This document shows, in pieces, positions 15,142-22,811 of a stretch of DNA of 41,798 bases. The notes below the pieces were generated by a model. That model searched no databases and was not told the origin of the DNA. It saw only the letters and a program-made list of their open reading frames with translations. The position numbers and the translations under genes are program-made. The DNA is taken from positions 1 through 41,798 of the forward strand of contig JAAYOH010000096.1 in NCBI GenBank assembly GCA_012520375.1. Reading direction: 5' to 3'. Position 1 is the first letter of the stretch. Every line of letters starts with the position of its first letter. The stretch is from Clostridiales bacterium. GTDB taxonomy: Bacteria; Bacillota; Clostridia; Christensenellales; Aristaeellaceae.

Positions 15142-15981
15142 TCATCGGGCGGCGGCGAAGCGGTCACGCAAAAAGTCGCAGCTTGCCCGAAGGCGCTCCT
15201 TCCACTCAGCGCGCCCATCGTGCCAGAATTCGGCCACAAAGAGATGGATCCCGCAAGCCTGCGCCTGGCGTATCCCGGACACAAAGTCTACGCGTCCGGT
15301 TCCAAAGTCCATATCCCGGTATTTCCCTTCTTCCGTCTCCTTCAGGTGCATGGCAAAACAGTGCCCCCGACCGGCTTGGATCTCTGCCGCCATGTCCAGA
15401 CCATAGGCGTGGATGGCGTTGGTCAGGTTGCCCAGGTCGGGATACATACCCAGATAGGGAGAATTCAATTGCTCCACGTATGCCATACCTTTGGTGATCG
15501 TGTCCATGAAGGGAGTCTCCATGGTTTCAAATCCCATGACAACGCCTTTCATCGCTGCGTACTCTACGCTTTTTTTCAGGTTCTCTGCAAAGAGCGCGAG
15601 GCTCTCCGCATCGCTTTCCTCATAGTAGACGTCATAGCCCGCCAACTGGACGATCCGTATGCCCAAGTCGGACGCCAGATCAAGGGCTGAGCGCATGATG
15701 TCCATGCTACGGGCACGAGTGGCCGGGTCATGACTGCCCAAGGGGTATTTCCGATGGCCGCTCAGGCACATGGTTTTGATGGGCATGCCCGTCTTGTACA
15801 TCAATCCACACAGATCCTCTCTCTGCCGGGCGCTCCACTGCAAACGGGCCAGCCGGGCATCGCCTTCGTCGATGCTGATTTCCAGATGGTCGAAGCCCGC
15901 TTCCTTTGCGGAGAGAAGCATTTCTTCCCAACCCAAGTTTGCCGGCATGGCCTTTTCATACAAACCAAGCGCGTATTGCAT
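15142..15981 (-). CDS. ulaE: L-xylulose/L-ribulose 5-phosphate 3-epimerase (UlaE/SgbU-like)
   Basis: A 279-residue AP-endonuclease-2/xylose-isomerase-like TIM barrel. It matches the UlaE pattern closely: LGLYEKAMP at the N-terminus, GFDHLEISIDEGDARLARL, IKTMCLSGHRKYPLGS, IVQLAGYDVYYEES, MYPDLGNL, and AMHLKETEEGKYRDMDFG. UlaE converts L-xylulose 5-phosphate to L-ribulose 5-phosphate in ascorbate and L-xylulose catabolism. The start at 15981 is preceded by AAGGAGG, and the gene follows the FGGY kinase by 15 bp. No ascorbate PTS or lactonase is present, so the input here is probably a free pentose rather than ascorbate. Confidence 0.88.
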   Translation of the reverse strand: MQYALGLYEKAMPANLGWEEMLLSAKEAGFDHLEISIDEGDARLARLQWSARQREDLCGLMYKTGMPIKTMCLSGHRKYPLGSHDPATRARSMDIMRSALDLASDLGIRIVQLAGYDVYYEESDAESLALFAENLKKSVEYAAMKGVVMGFETMETPFMDTITKGMAYVEQLNSPYLGMYPDLGNLTNAIHAYGLDMAAEIQAGRGHCFAMHLKETEEGKYRDMDFGTGRVDFVSGIRQAQACGIHLFVAEFWHDGRAEWKERLRASCDFLRDRFAAAR

Positions 15982-15996
15982 ACTCCTTGCGCCTCC

Positions 15997-17529
15997 TTAT
16001 CTTCCCTCGATGCAAGCCTGCATATCGTCCCATACATCGTCCAGCGAAGCGATGACTTTTTTATAGAGCTCGTATCGGCGCAGATACGCCTTGCTTGCCC
16101 GTGCGTCCGGCTCGATGCGCTCGCCCACAACGCTCATGGACCTGGCAGCCTCCTCCAAAGAGGGGTACTCGCCGACGGCCGTTGCAGCGGCAATGGCACA
16201 GCCCAGCGCGCCGGTCTCGTTGCTGGTCACTGTTTCGACGGGAAACCCCAGGATATCCGCAAACATCTGCGTCCAAACCCTGGACCTTGCCGCACCTCCG
16301 GCCAGCCGTATGCAATTGGGCGCTTTGTCCCGGGTGGCCAGCAACTTATCCAGATGGGCTTTATGGCAGAACACAACCCCCTCGTAAAGGCTCCGGATGA
16401 CGTGGGCACGGCCGTGACTTGCACTCAAACCGATAAAGCTCCCCTTGGCATTCGGATGCACGTTGCTGCCCAGGGTGAAGGGAAGGAAGATCGGAACGAA
16501 CTCTTCCGGAGGCAGCGAGGCGGCCAGTTCATTCACCACGGCATATATGCTGCGGCCTTCTCTTGCAGTTTCTTCCTGGAGTTCCGGCAAGAACGTTTTG
16601 ATGAACCACTCGTTGTTGCCCGCAGAGGTTGGGCTGCTCTCTTCGATCAAATAGTACTGGGGAAGGCAGAACAGCGAGTTCATCAGTACCCGCCCATCGG
16701 TTACCGGAGCCTTCCGGAGGTATTCATTGATGCTCCAGGTTCCCGCGATCATACAAATGTTGCTTTCGTCCAGCACATTCACGGTGACTGCACAGGCGTC
16801 GATATCGAACATACCGCCGGCGACGGGTGTTCCGGCATTCAGCCCGCAGAGCGCTGCCGCTTCTTCGCTGACATATCCCGCAATTTCCGTGGAGCCGCAC
16901 AGGGGCGGCAGGGCATCCCAGAGCCTTTCCAAGCCGAAAAGCTTCATGAGCTCCTTGTCATAACTGCGCGTGTGCAGATTCAGCAGGTTCGCACCGGAGT
17001 AATCGGTGATTTCCGCTTTTGCCTCTCCTGTCAGCCGGAAACGGACGTAATCCTTGCACTCGAAGATCCACTGGATCTTGTCGATGAGATCCGGCTCGTT
17101 GTCTTGAAGCCAGGCCAACAGCGAAACCGGCTGGCAGGACATGATGTGTTGGCACGACAGAGAAAACACCTTTTCTTCCGTTCCGTCTGCCCTCCACTTC
17201 TCCGGATAAGCGTAGGCGCGGTTGTCCGTAGAAATGATGCCGTTGCATACCGGCCGTCCATCCTTGCCCCACAGGTACAGCCCTTTTCCGTGCCCACAGA
17301 TGGCGACTCCGGCAATGTCGTCAGGGGATACGCCGGAGAGGCGGATGACGTCCCGGATGACGGAGCAGTTGGCCCGCCACATTTCCTCCATGTCCCGTTC
17401 GACGTACCCGGGTTTGGGCTTGAAAGCCGCGGTATCCATGCTGCTTATAGCCAGTTCGTTGCCCCGAATATCGTACAGAGCAGCCTTTGTTGTGGTTCCT
17501 CCGTTGTCCAAACCCAAAAAATACTTCAT
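15997..17529 (-). CDS. lyxK: FGGY carbohydrate kinase, L-xylulokinase-like
   Basis: A 510-residue FGGY kinase. The N-terminal ATPase loop reads YFLGLDNGGTTTKAALYD. GYVERDMEEMW, HGKGLYLW and STDNRAYAYPEKW follow, and the catalytic Asp lies in GGMFDIDACAV. ESSPTSAGNNEWF and FLPFTLGSNVHPNAKGSF come before the C-terminal ADILGFPVETV. This succession parallels E. coli LyxK (GWAERDMAELW, QGKGLFLL, SSDRRA, EASPTSSGNLEWF), so L-xylulose is the best-supported substrate; other ketopentoses remain possible. ATG 17529 has a GGAGGAG site 5-6 bp upstream and is preferred over an upstream Met. It lies 26 bp after the RbsD/FucU gene. Confidence 0.83.
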   Translation of the reverse strand: MKYFLGLDNGGTTTKAALYDIRGNELAISSMDTAAFKPKPGYVERDMEEMWRANCSVIRDVIRLSGVSPDDIAGVAICGHGKGLYLWGKDGRPVCNGIISTDNRAYAYPEKWRADGTEEKVFSLSCQHIMSCQPVSLLAWLQDNEPDLIDKIQWIFECKDYVRFRLTGEAKAEITDYSGANLLNLHTRSYDKELMKLFGLERLWDALPPLCGSTEIAGYVSEEAAALCGLNAGTPVAGGMFDIDACAVTVNVLDESNICMIAGTWSINEYLRKAPVTDGRVLMNSLFCLPQYYLIEESSPTSAGNNEWFIKTFLPELQEETAREGRSIYAVVNELAASLPPEEFVPIFLPFTLGSNVHPNAKGSFIGLSASHGRAHVIRSLYEGVVFCHKAHLDKLLATRDKAPNCIRLAGGAARSRVWTQMFADILGFPVETVTSNETGALGCAIAAATAVGEYPSLEEAARSMSVVGERIEPDARASKAYLRRYELYKKVIASLDDVWDDMQACIEGR

Positions 17530-17555
17530 ACGCTCCTCCATATCCATCGGTCTCT

Positions 17556-17981
17556 TTAGTGAACGATGCCCTTCTTCAGGATGATGTTGGCGTACTGTGC
17601 CGGCTCCGACGTCGCAACAATGCAGAACGCTTTCCGACTGCGCTCATAGAATGCGAAGCGCTCGGTCTGTTCGGGTTCCACCATGTATCCGTGCTTTTTC
17701 AGGATCGCTCGGAACTCGTCCCATATGTGGGGAACGATGGTGTCGCCGGGGACCACTTCCATGACGGCGACCGGGATGGGCACATAACTGTCCAGAGGCA
17801 TTAGTTCAAGGATCGCGTCCAGCACTTCGCACACGCCGTGACCATCCAGATGCACCACCGGAACGCCCAGGGATTCGGCAGGGAAATTGCCGTCCCCGAT
17901 GATCAATTCATCGCCATGACCCATGTGCATCATATGTCTGACCAGGTCTGCGGAAAGGATCTTGGGTATTTTGTTCAGCAT
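17556..17981 (-). CDS. RbsD/FucU-family sugar mutarotase
   Basis: A 141-residue protein of the RbsD/FucU family. It opens with MLNKIPKILSADLVRHM and has the family's HMGHGDELIIGDGNFPAE core with the catalytic His region. LDAILELMPLDSYVPIPVAVM and the late FAFYERSRKAFCIVATSEP follow, with an ending FANIILKKG-like tail (YANIILKKG). Enzymes of this family speed the interconversion of sugar anomers for downstream enzymes. FucU-like features such as 'MPLD' favour the fucose-mutarotase branch. ATG 17981 has a CAGGAG site. It is the first intact cistron of the leftward sugar operon. Confidence 0.88.
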   Translation of the reverse strand: MLNKIPKILSADLVRHMMHMGHGDELIIGDGNFPAESLGVPVVHLDGHGVCEVLDAILELMPLDSYVPIPVAVMEVVPGDTIVPHIWDEFRAILKKHGYMVEPEQTERFAFYERSRKAFCIVATSEPAQYANIILKKGIVH

Positions 17982-18021
17982 ATGTATATCTCCTGTAGTC
18001 CGTATTGTGAAATCGTACTCT

Positions 18022-18160
18022 CTATGGTTTGTTGGCAAAGTGGCGGAGGATGACCAGGGGCTCGGTGGTGGAGAGATTCCGGAACTCTACGCCGGCTTTG
18101 GATGCGGGTTCGGTGACGAAATACTCGTCGTTGGTGAGTTCGCCGAAGCGGATGCTGCCA
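18022..18160 (-). pseudogene. C-terminal remnant of a second cupin (paralogue of 13875-15068)
   Basis: The frame ending at the TAG at 18022-18024 reads RFGELTNDEYFVTEPASKAG, then VEFRNLSTTEPLVILRHFANKP. It aligns along its length with the C-terminus of the intact cupin: RYGQLSADEFFVGAEAAAKG, then VTFVNNSCEPMVLLKHFGPN. Only about 42-45 residues remain. The sequences differ enough that this is a diverged paralogue rather than a recent copy. It lies 40 bp upstream of the mutarotase gene, downstream of a binding-protein remnant, and inside the leader of the leftward operon. The upstream boundary of homology is approximate. Confidence 0.75.
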
Positions 18161-18167
18161 TTCAACA

Positions 18168-18207
18168 ATGACCGCTTTGAAAAGCATATGCATTTCGCAG
18201 CGGTCAT
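18168..18207. repeat. 40-bp imperfect palindrome inside the deletion scar
   Basis: ATGACCGCT (18168-18176) pairs with AGCGGTCAT (18199-18207). The inner GAAA/TTTC and the self-complementary GCATATGC (18184-18191) extend the symmetry to 17 of 20 base pairs. It sits between the two gene remnants and within the transcribed leader of the leftward operon. It has no T-run. It could be an mRNA hairpin, a regulator site, or the footprint of a small mobile repeat. Confidence 0.65.
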
Positions 18208-18285
18208 ATCCTCCATTACGCTATGCCGCGTTCTTCCTCATGTAACCGAAGAGAACACGAAAAGATTGGGATTGCGATCTTGCAG

Positions 18286-18440
18286 TTACATAAAATCCGC
18301 AATGTTCTCGATGGTCACGGGCAGGAAGGGAATCATCACGTCGTCGATCTTGAGCAGGCCGTCCCTGGCGCAAGCGATGGCCACATCCAAGGCGCCCGCG
18401 CCTTGGCCGGCGGCATCTTGGAACACGGTGGCATAAAAAT
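18286..18440 (-). pseudogene. C-terminal remnant of an RbsB-type sugar-binding protein
   Basis: From about 18440 down to the TAA at 18286-18288, the minus strand reads FYATVFQDAAGQGAGALDVA, then IACARDGLLKIDDVMIPFLPVTIENIADFM. The 'FQDAAGQG-AlD-A' helix and the ending 'iPf-pVT-eNi-df' are typical of the last 50 residues of CUT2 sugar-binding proteins such as RbsB and XylF. Nothing of the first roughly 250 residues remains. A strong promoter begins exactly at the broken end. It is not a copy of the binding protein at 9160, whose C-terminus is different. Confidence 0.75.
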
Positions 18441-18467
18441 TGTAGCAGAAAGATGTTTTTCTGTCAA
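18439..18467 (-). promoter_or_regulatory. Strong promoter of the leftward sugar operon
   Basis: On the minus strand TTGACA (18462-18467), a 17-bp spacer and TACAAT (18439-18444) predict a start near 18432. Immediately upstream, GTTTGAA occurs twice in direct repeat (18470-18476 and 18484-18490, 14 bp apart), a spacing compatible with an activator site. The transcript would cross both remnants and the 40-bp palindrome before reaching the mutarotase gene, a leader of about 450 nt. Confidence 0.8.
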
Positions 18468-18601
18468 TGGTTTGAAAGAGTCTGTTTGAACATATAATCA
18501 GGACTGGAATTAGCGTTTTATGCTACTCTGTTTTGGTGTTTATTAGTTTCATGCCCGTCGTCCGAAAGATAGAAATGTTTGCAATGCACATCCGGCAAAC
18601 G

Positions 18602-19270
18602 CTATTCAGAAGCTTCCACTTCCTGCACCGTAAGCGCCTCTCCGTCCACGGTGAAGCGCACTTCGAGCCCGGCGAAGGGGAAGCCGTAGAGACGGGATGG
18701 GTCGTTTTGGTAGGCGGGGCGGGGGTCCTGGGCCAGCACTTCCAGCAGGCAGGGCCGAAGCTCTTCCGGGACCAGGGCGAGCAGGGCTTCGGGGAAGATC
18801 ACCCGGAGCCGGTATTCTGCAGCGGGACCGGCAAAGCCCATGGAGGCCCCGGGGCGGCAGTCCGTCAGGGGCAGGTAAGGCTTGATGTCGCAGATGGGGG
18901 TGCCATCCATCAGGTCCGCCCCCAAAACATGGAGCACCGGTCCCTCTTCGAAGGTGATCCGATCCAGGCGGACGCAGGACAGCCCGATGGGATTGGGGCG
19001 GAAAGGGGAGCGGGAGGCGAAAACCCCCACGCGGGCATTGCCCCCCAACCGGGGCGGCCGCACCGTGGCGCTCCACCCCGGACGCAGGGCTTCCGAAAAC
19101 TGCCAGACCAGCCAGATGTGGGAATAGGACTCCAATCCCCGCACCGCTTCGGGCTGACGGAAGGCGGGCTCGAAGTAGATCCTGCCCGGGAGAGACCCGA
19201 CCAGGCCGCTCTGCCGGGGCAGGCCGAACTTGGTGGGAAAGGGGGTGCGGATGCGGGCGATGATCTGCAA
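18602..19270 (-). CDS. trmO: tRNA (N6-threonylcarbamoyladenosine37-N6)-methyltransferase TrmO
   Basis: A 222-residue protein of the YaeB/TrmO beta-barrel family. It starts IIARIRTPFPTKFGLPRQSG (the 'KFG-PRQ' opening). The core motif VFASRSPFRPNPIGLSCVRL is complete, followed by GADLMDGTPICDIKPYLP. The C-terminal part has QDPRPAYQNDP and YGFPFAGLEVRF. The enzyme uses SAM to methylate t6A37 of a threonine tRNA. No ATG fits the family's N-terminus. A TTG at 19268-19270, with an AGGCGGG site upstream, places the start correctly, whereas the longer open frame overlaps the preceding gene. It is last in the leftward four-gene group. Confidence 0.88.
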   Translation of the reverse strand: MQIIARIRTPFPTKFGLPRQSGLVGSLPGRIYFEPAFRQPEAVRGLESYSHIWLVWQFSEALRPGWSATVRPPRLGGNARVGVFASRSPFRPNPIGLSCVRLDRITFEEGPVLHVLGADLMDGTPICDIKPYLPLTDCRPGASMGFAGPAAEYRLRVIFPEALLALVPEELRPCLLEVLAQDPRPAYQNDPSRLYGFPFAGLEVRFTVDGEALTVQEVEASE

Positions 19271-19308
19271 GGGCTGTCCCGCCTTTCTGCTTCTGCCTGC
19301 GCCGGTTT

Positions 19309-20727
19309 TTAGAAAACGGTGAAGCTGCCCAGGATGTACTGGGCGTCCACGCAGGGGCAATCCATGGACAGGGCGACGGCGCCTTCCATGGTGTGGGGAT
19401 CCAGAATGGTGAGGGCCAATTGGTACGTGCCCCGGAAACCCCGGGGGATGCCCAGGGAGAGGTAGGGCTTATGGTCTCCCGGCGTGATCGTCCTCAGGTC
19501 CAGGCTGGTGATTTCCCGGTACACTGTCTCTCCCTCCTTCAGCAGGCAAAGCGCTACCGGCCAGGGTTGGCTGAAGGGCTGCACCCCGTCGTTTCGCAGA
19601 TCCAGATCCACCCGCAGCCGGTATCCGGCCCGGCGCCGGGTGGCAAAGCGGGCTTCCCGCACCCATAACCTGTAGCCCATGAAGATGTCCATGGCCGCGG
19701 TCTTCCGGGAGGGATCCAGCCCGGACACATAGGTGGGCCGGCACTGGGACAGCTGCTGTACCAGAGAAATCAGATCAGTGGTGTCAAAGCCCGGATCGAT
19801 GCGGGCGGCCCGCAGTCCATGGGGCATGGGGCGCAGTTCGGTGCCGATGTCGTAATCAAAACTTCCGTATTCCAGGGCGTCCAGCCAGTCCCAGCTCTTG
19901 GCTGCGTCCCCAAGATGCTCGTTGTACAGGCCGAGTCCTGCGATGCGGGCGGGTTGGAAGTTGGCGCTCATGAGCAGTTTCCCGTCGTCAAAGGCCTGCT
20001 GGTACTGGAAGGCCCAGTACAGAAGGTCTTCGGCGGCAGGCATGGCCCATTCGTTAGATACCCCATCGGTGCGCCAACTGCCGTTGTGGCCCAGGCTGCC
20101 GATCTCCACAAAGGCCACGCCGCTGTGGCCGTTGTAGCGGGCGCCCAAGGCGGCGAGGACCTGCTCGTGGGCGAGGCACAAGATACGGTGGCTGTAATTG
20201 GGGGAAAAGCCGCGGCCCAACTCGTTCTCGTAGCGCGTGCCTGCGTCCTCGCCCATGGCTTCCAGCAGCCAGTCGGGGATGTCGATGTGGTCGCGGGGGC
20301 CGGGCACGTCCATGACAAAGCGCAGCACCAGGCGCTTGCCCATCGCCCACCACGTATCCAAGTGATTCTTTTTTTCGAAGGTTTCAAAATCGTATTCCCC
20401 CTGCCTGGGTTCCAGTTCCCGCCAGGTAAGGGTGGCGTATACCAGGGAATGGTTCGGGCCCGGGTGATCCGGGTCCCGCGTTGCGTCCACCGCCCAGCCC
20501 ATCAAGGGATTGGCTCGGCCGGGATCTACGGGACGGAAGCGGTTCACGGCGGCAGGGACGGCCTTCAGCAGGCTGGCCAGGGCGATCAACAGCACCATGA
20601 CGGGGATGACCAACAGGTTGCGGCGCCGGTTTGCGCCAAAGGCACGCATACGCCGTCCCGGGGTTTGCCGGGGTCGGCGTGCGCGTGCCTTCAGGGTCCG
20701 ATAGAGGAGTTGAGGCTTTTTGTCCAT
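19309..20727 (-). CDS. DUF4832-type membrane-anchored TIM-barrel protein
   Basis: A 472-residue protein with a very basic N-terminus (about 1-35), one membrane anchor (about 36-56, LLVIPVMVLLIALASLL), then an extracellular domain. The domain follows the DUF4874/DUF4832 pattern related to GH42-like barrels: ANPLMGWAVDATRD, TLTWRELEPRQGEYDF, then FVEIGSLGHNGSW. The 'W-ELEP-eGvYdF' strand is typical of glycoside-hydrolase-like barrels. The C-terminal part (from about 360) looks like a beta-sandwich. A role in surface polysaccharide handling is likely, but no reaction is known to me. The start has a weak ribosome site 13 bp after thrC, suggesting coupling. Confidence 0.75.
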   Translation of the reverse strand: MDKKPQLLYRTLKARARRPRQTPGRRMRAFGANRRRNLLVIPVMVLLIALASLLKAVPAAVNRFRPVDPGRANPLMGWAVDATRDPDHPGPNHSLVYATLTWRELEPRQGEYDFETFEKKNHLDTWWAMGKRLVLRFVMDVPGPRDHIDIPDWLLEAMGEDAGTRYENELGRGFSPNYSHRILCLAHEQVLAALGARYNGHSGVAFVEIGSLGHNGSWRTDGVSNEWAMPAAEDLLYWAFQYQQAFDDGKLLMSANFQPARIAGLGLYNEHLGDAAKSWDWLDALEYGSFDYDIGTELRPMPHGLRAARIDPGFDTTDLISLVQQLSQCRPTYVSGLDPSRKTAAMDIFMGYRLWVREARFATRRRAGYRLRVDLDLRNDGVQPFSQPWPVALCLLKEGETVYREITSLDLRTITPGDHKPYLSLGIPRGFRGTYQLALTILDPHTMEGAVALSMDCPCVDAQYILGSFTVF

Positions 20728-20739
20728 GTCGGTGTTTTT

Positions 20740-22218
20740 TCAGGATTTCATGGGCCCCACGGCTTCCCACATCTCGTCCACGTCGCACACCGTCTTGTGC
20801 AGCACGGGCTTGTTCCGCAGGGTAGCGATGGCAAAAGGCAGCTCTTGCCCGGAAAGCTCGGCCAGGCGCTCACAGCACACAAAATCATCGGCGTCGCAGC
20901 TGCCCGCCAGGGCGGTGAGGACAAACCTGCCGAATTTGTAGGGGCTGGCGGTAGAGGTGACCAGCATGGGCAGGGTGGAGCCAGTTTCCCTCTGGTAGTC
21001 CCGGGCCACCTTCAACGCCACGGCGGTATGGGGGTCGCACAGGTAGCGGTCTTCTTCGAAGGCCTGCCGGATCTCTCCGGCCACCTCGTCCTCGTCGGCC
21101 CAGCCGCCGTAGAAGCCGGCCTGCAGGGCGGAAAGGGCCCGGGGGGAGAGGGTGTAATGCCCGTTCGTCTTCAACTGTTCCATCAGGGCAGAGACCTGCT
21201 CCTCGCTCCGGTCGCACAATTCGTACAGCAGGCGCTCCAGATTGGAGGAGATCAGGATGTCCATGGAGGGGGAGGAGGTGAGGTGGAAGGGACGGTTCCT
21301 GTCGTATACGCCGGTACGGATGAAATCCGTCAGGACGTTGTTCTTGTTGCTGGCGCACAGCAATTTGCCCACGGGCAGCCCCATCAGGCGGGCGTAGTGG
21401 GCGGCCAGGATGTTGCCGAAATTGCCGGTGGGCACGCAGATGTCCATGGGCTCTCCCATTTGGAGGGCGCCGGCCGCCGCCATGTCTACGTAGGCGCTGA
21501 TATAATAAGCGATCTGGGGCACCAGGCGGCCCAGGTTGATGCTGTTGGCCGCCGAGAGCCGGATGCCCTTCTGTTCCAACTGATGGATGCACTGGGGATC
21601 GGAGAAGATGCGCTTGATGCCGGTTTGGGTGTCGTCAAAATTGCCCCGTACCGCCACCACCCGGGTGTTCGCGCCAGTCTGGGTGGCCATCTGCAGCCGC
21701 TGCACCTCGGAGACCCCATTGTGGGGATAGAAGACGCAGATGCGGATGCCCTCCACGTCGGCGAAACCCTCCAAAGCGGCCTTGCCGGTGTCCCCCGAGG
21801 TGGCTACCAGGATGAGGATGGTTTGGCGCTCTCCGATCAGGCGGAGGGAGGCGCCCATGAGCCGGGGCAAAAGCTGCAGCGCCATATCTTTAAAAGCCAG
21901 GGTGGGGCCGTGCCACAGTTCCAGCATGTGCAGGTTCCCGGACAGGGGCACAACGGGGGCTACGGCGGGATGGTCGAAGCGGGCATAGGCCGCTTCGCAC
22001 ATGGGGGGCAGCTGCTCCGCCAATTCGGGCAGCCACAGGGACAGAATGCGCGCTGCCCTCTGGGCGTAGGGCAGGGCCGTCAGTTCGGCTAAAAAGCCCG
22101 GGGCCAGGGTGGGCACGGCCTCAGGTACATACAGCCCGCCCCCTGCAGCAAGCCCTATCACGATAGCCTGGGGGCCGCTCTTTCGGTCGTCTTTCCTGCG
22201 CGTGGATCGATACATCAT
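20740..22218 (-). CDS. thrC: Threonine synthase
   Basis: A 492-residue PLP enzyme of the long threonine-synthase type. It starts MMYRSTRRK and has AAGGGLYVPEAVP. The PLP lysine lies in LWHGPTLAFKDMALQLLPR and is followed by VATSGDTGKAALEGF. The phosphate-binding loop is CVPTGNFGNILAAHY. It converts O-phosphohomoserine to threonine and phosphate. Two adjacent ATG codons are possible, and the first (22218) has a GAGGTAG site. It lies 9 bp after the small P-loop ATPase gene. No other threonine-pathway gene is in the window. Confidence 0.95.
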   Translation of the reverse strand: MMYRSTRRKDDRKSGPQAIVIGLAAGGGLYVPEAVPTLAPGFLAELTALPYAQRAARILSLWLPELAEQLPPMCEAAYARFDHPAVAPVVPLSGNLHMLELWHGPTLAFKDMALQLLPRLMGASLRLIGERQTILILVATSGDTGKAALEGFADVEGIRICVFYPHNGVSEVQRLQMATQTGANTRVVAVRGNFDDTQTGIKRIFSDPQCIHQLEQKGIRLSAANSINLGRLVPQIAYYISAYVDMAAAGALQMGEPMDICVPTGNFGNILAAHYARLMGLPVGKLLCASNKNNVLTDFIRTGVYDRNRPFHLTSSPSMDILISSNLERLLYELCDRSEEQVSALMEQLKTNGHYTLSPRALSALQAGFYGGWADEDEVAGEIRQAFEEDRYLCDPHTAVALKVARDYQRETGSTLPMLVTSTASPYKFGRFVLTALAGSCDADDFVCCERLAELSGQELPFAIATLRNKPVLHKTVCDVDEMWEAVGPMKS

Positions 22219-22227
22219 AGAACTACC

Positions 22228-22650
22228 TCAAACCGCAAGGCGGGTAATGAAATCGGGCAATGCTTCGGGGTCGCCGCTGACGGACAGCACCAGGGTGACG
22301 TTGTGTTGCTGGGTCATGACCTCCAGCCGATCGAACAGATCTTGCAGTTCGTTCCAGTCGGTGTTGTTGACCAGCCGGGCAAAGGAATCCACGTACATGA
22401 GGGAGATGTCAAAGTTGACCGCCAGCATGCCTCCCAGCAAGCCGTAAAACCAGTCGGCGCTGCGGTGTTCGCCCAGGGCGAACTCTCCCGCATTCACAAA
22501 GCGGATCTCATGCCGCAGATCGTACATATAGCGCTTGTCGTCGTCTACATAGACGATGACGCCGTGTTCGGACTTAAGTGCTTCGTTGGCAAGGTCGATC
22601 AGGCGCTTGGTCTTTCCGCTTCCCTTTTTGCCGAGAATTACCTGAATCAT
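22228..22650 (-). CDS. Small P-loop ATPase, unknown role
   Basis: A 140-residue protein with an N-terminal Walker A, ILGKKGSGKTKRLIDLAN (G7-T14). A Walker B-like hydrophobic strand, FDISLMYVDSF, comes near residue 80. A final strand LVLSVSGDPEALPDF resembles a P-loop sensor region. It looks like a free-standing small nucleotide-binding protein of the kind conserved in Clostridia near core genes. I know of no established function. AAGGAGGGG precedes ATG 22650. It opens the leftward group with thrC and is served by its own promoter. Confidence 0.75.
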   Translation of the reverse strand: MIQVILGKKGSGKTKRLIDLANEALKSEHGVIVYVDDDKRYMYDLRHEIRFVNAGEFALGEHRSADWFYGLLGGMLAVNFDISLMYVDSFARLVNNTDWNELQDLFDRLEVMTQQHNVTLVLSVSGDPEALPDFITRLAV

Positions 22651-22684
22651 GGCACTGACCCCTCCTTAATTTGTTCCTGCTCCC

Positions 22685-22713
22685 ATTATACAACATTTCT
22701 CGCCGATTGACAA
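22685..22713 (-). promoter_or_regulatory. Promoter of the P-loop ATPase-thrC-DUF4832-trmO group
   Basis: On the minus strand TTGTCA (22708-22713), a 17-bp spacer and TATAAT (22685-22690) give a start near 22678, about 28 nt before the ATPase gene. The -35 region overlaps a plus-strand TTGACA (22707-22712), but I find no good -10 for that orientation. Confidence 0.78.
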
Positions 22714-22811
22714 ACAAAAAGCTTTTGAAACATGCAGGATTATGGAAAGAAAATGACGAATAAACCTTGGTTGGATATGAGCAGAGTGACTTTTGTATGC
22801 GGAGGCAGAGC

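Noticed and set aside
13890-15497. Plus-strand open frame (535 codons) opposite the cupin and epimerase genes
   Set aside because: It crosses two minus-strand genes with clear motifs and separate ribosome sites and has no protein-family pattern.
19819-22092. Long plus-strand open frame (757 codons) opposite the DUF4832-type and threonine synthase genes
   Set aside because: Antisense shadow of GC-rich genes; no domain-like pattern and no ribosome site, whereas thrC on the other strand is unambiguous.
22707-22735. Rightward promoter for the Nudix gene using TTGACA at 22707
   Set aside because: The -35 is perfect, but no acceptable -10 lies 16-18 bp downstream. The same bases serve the leftward promoter.
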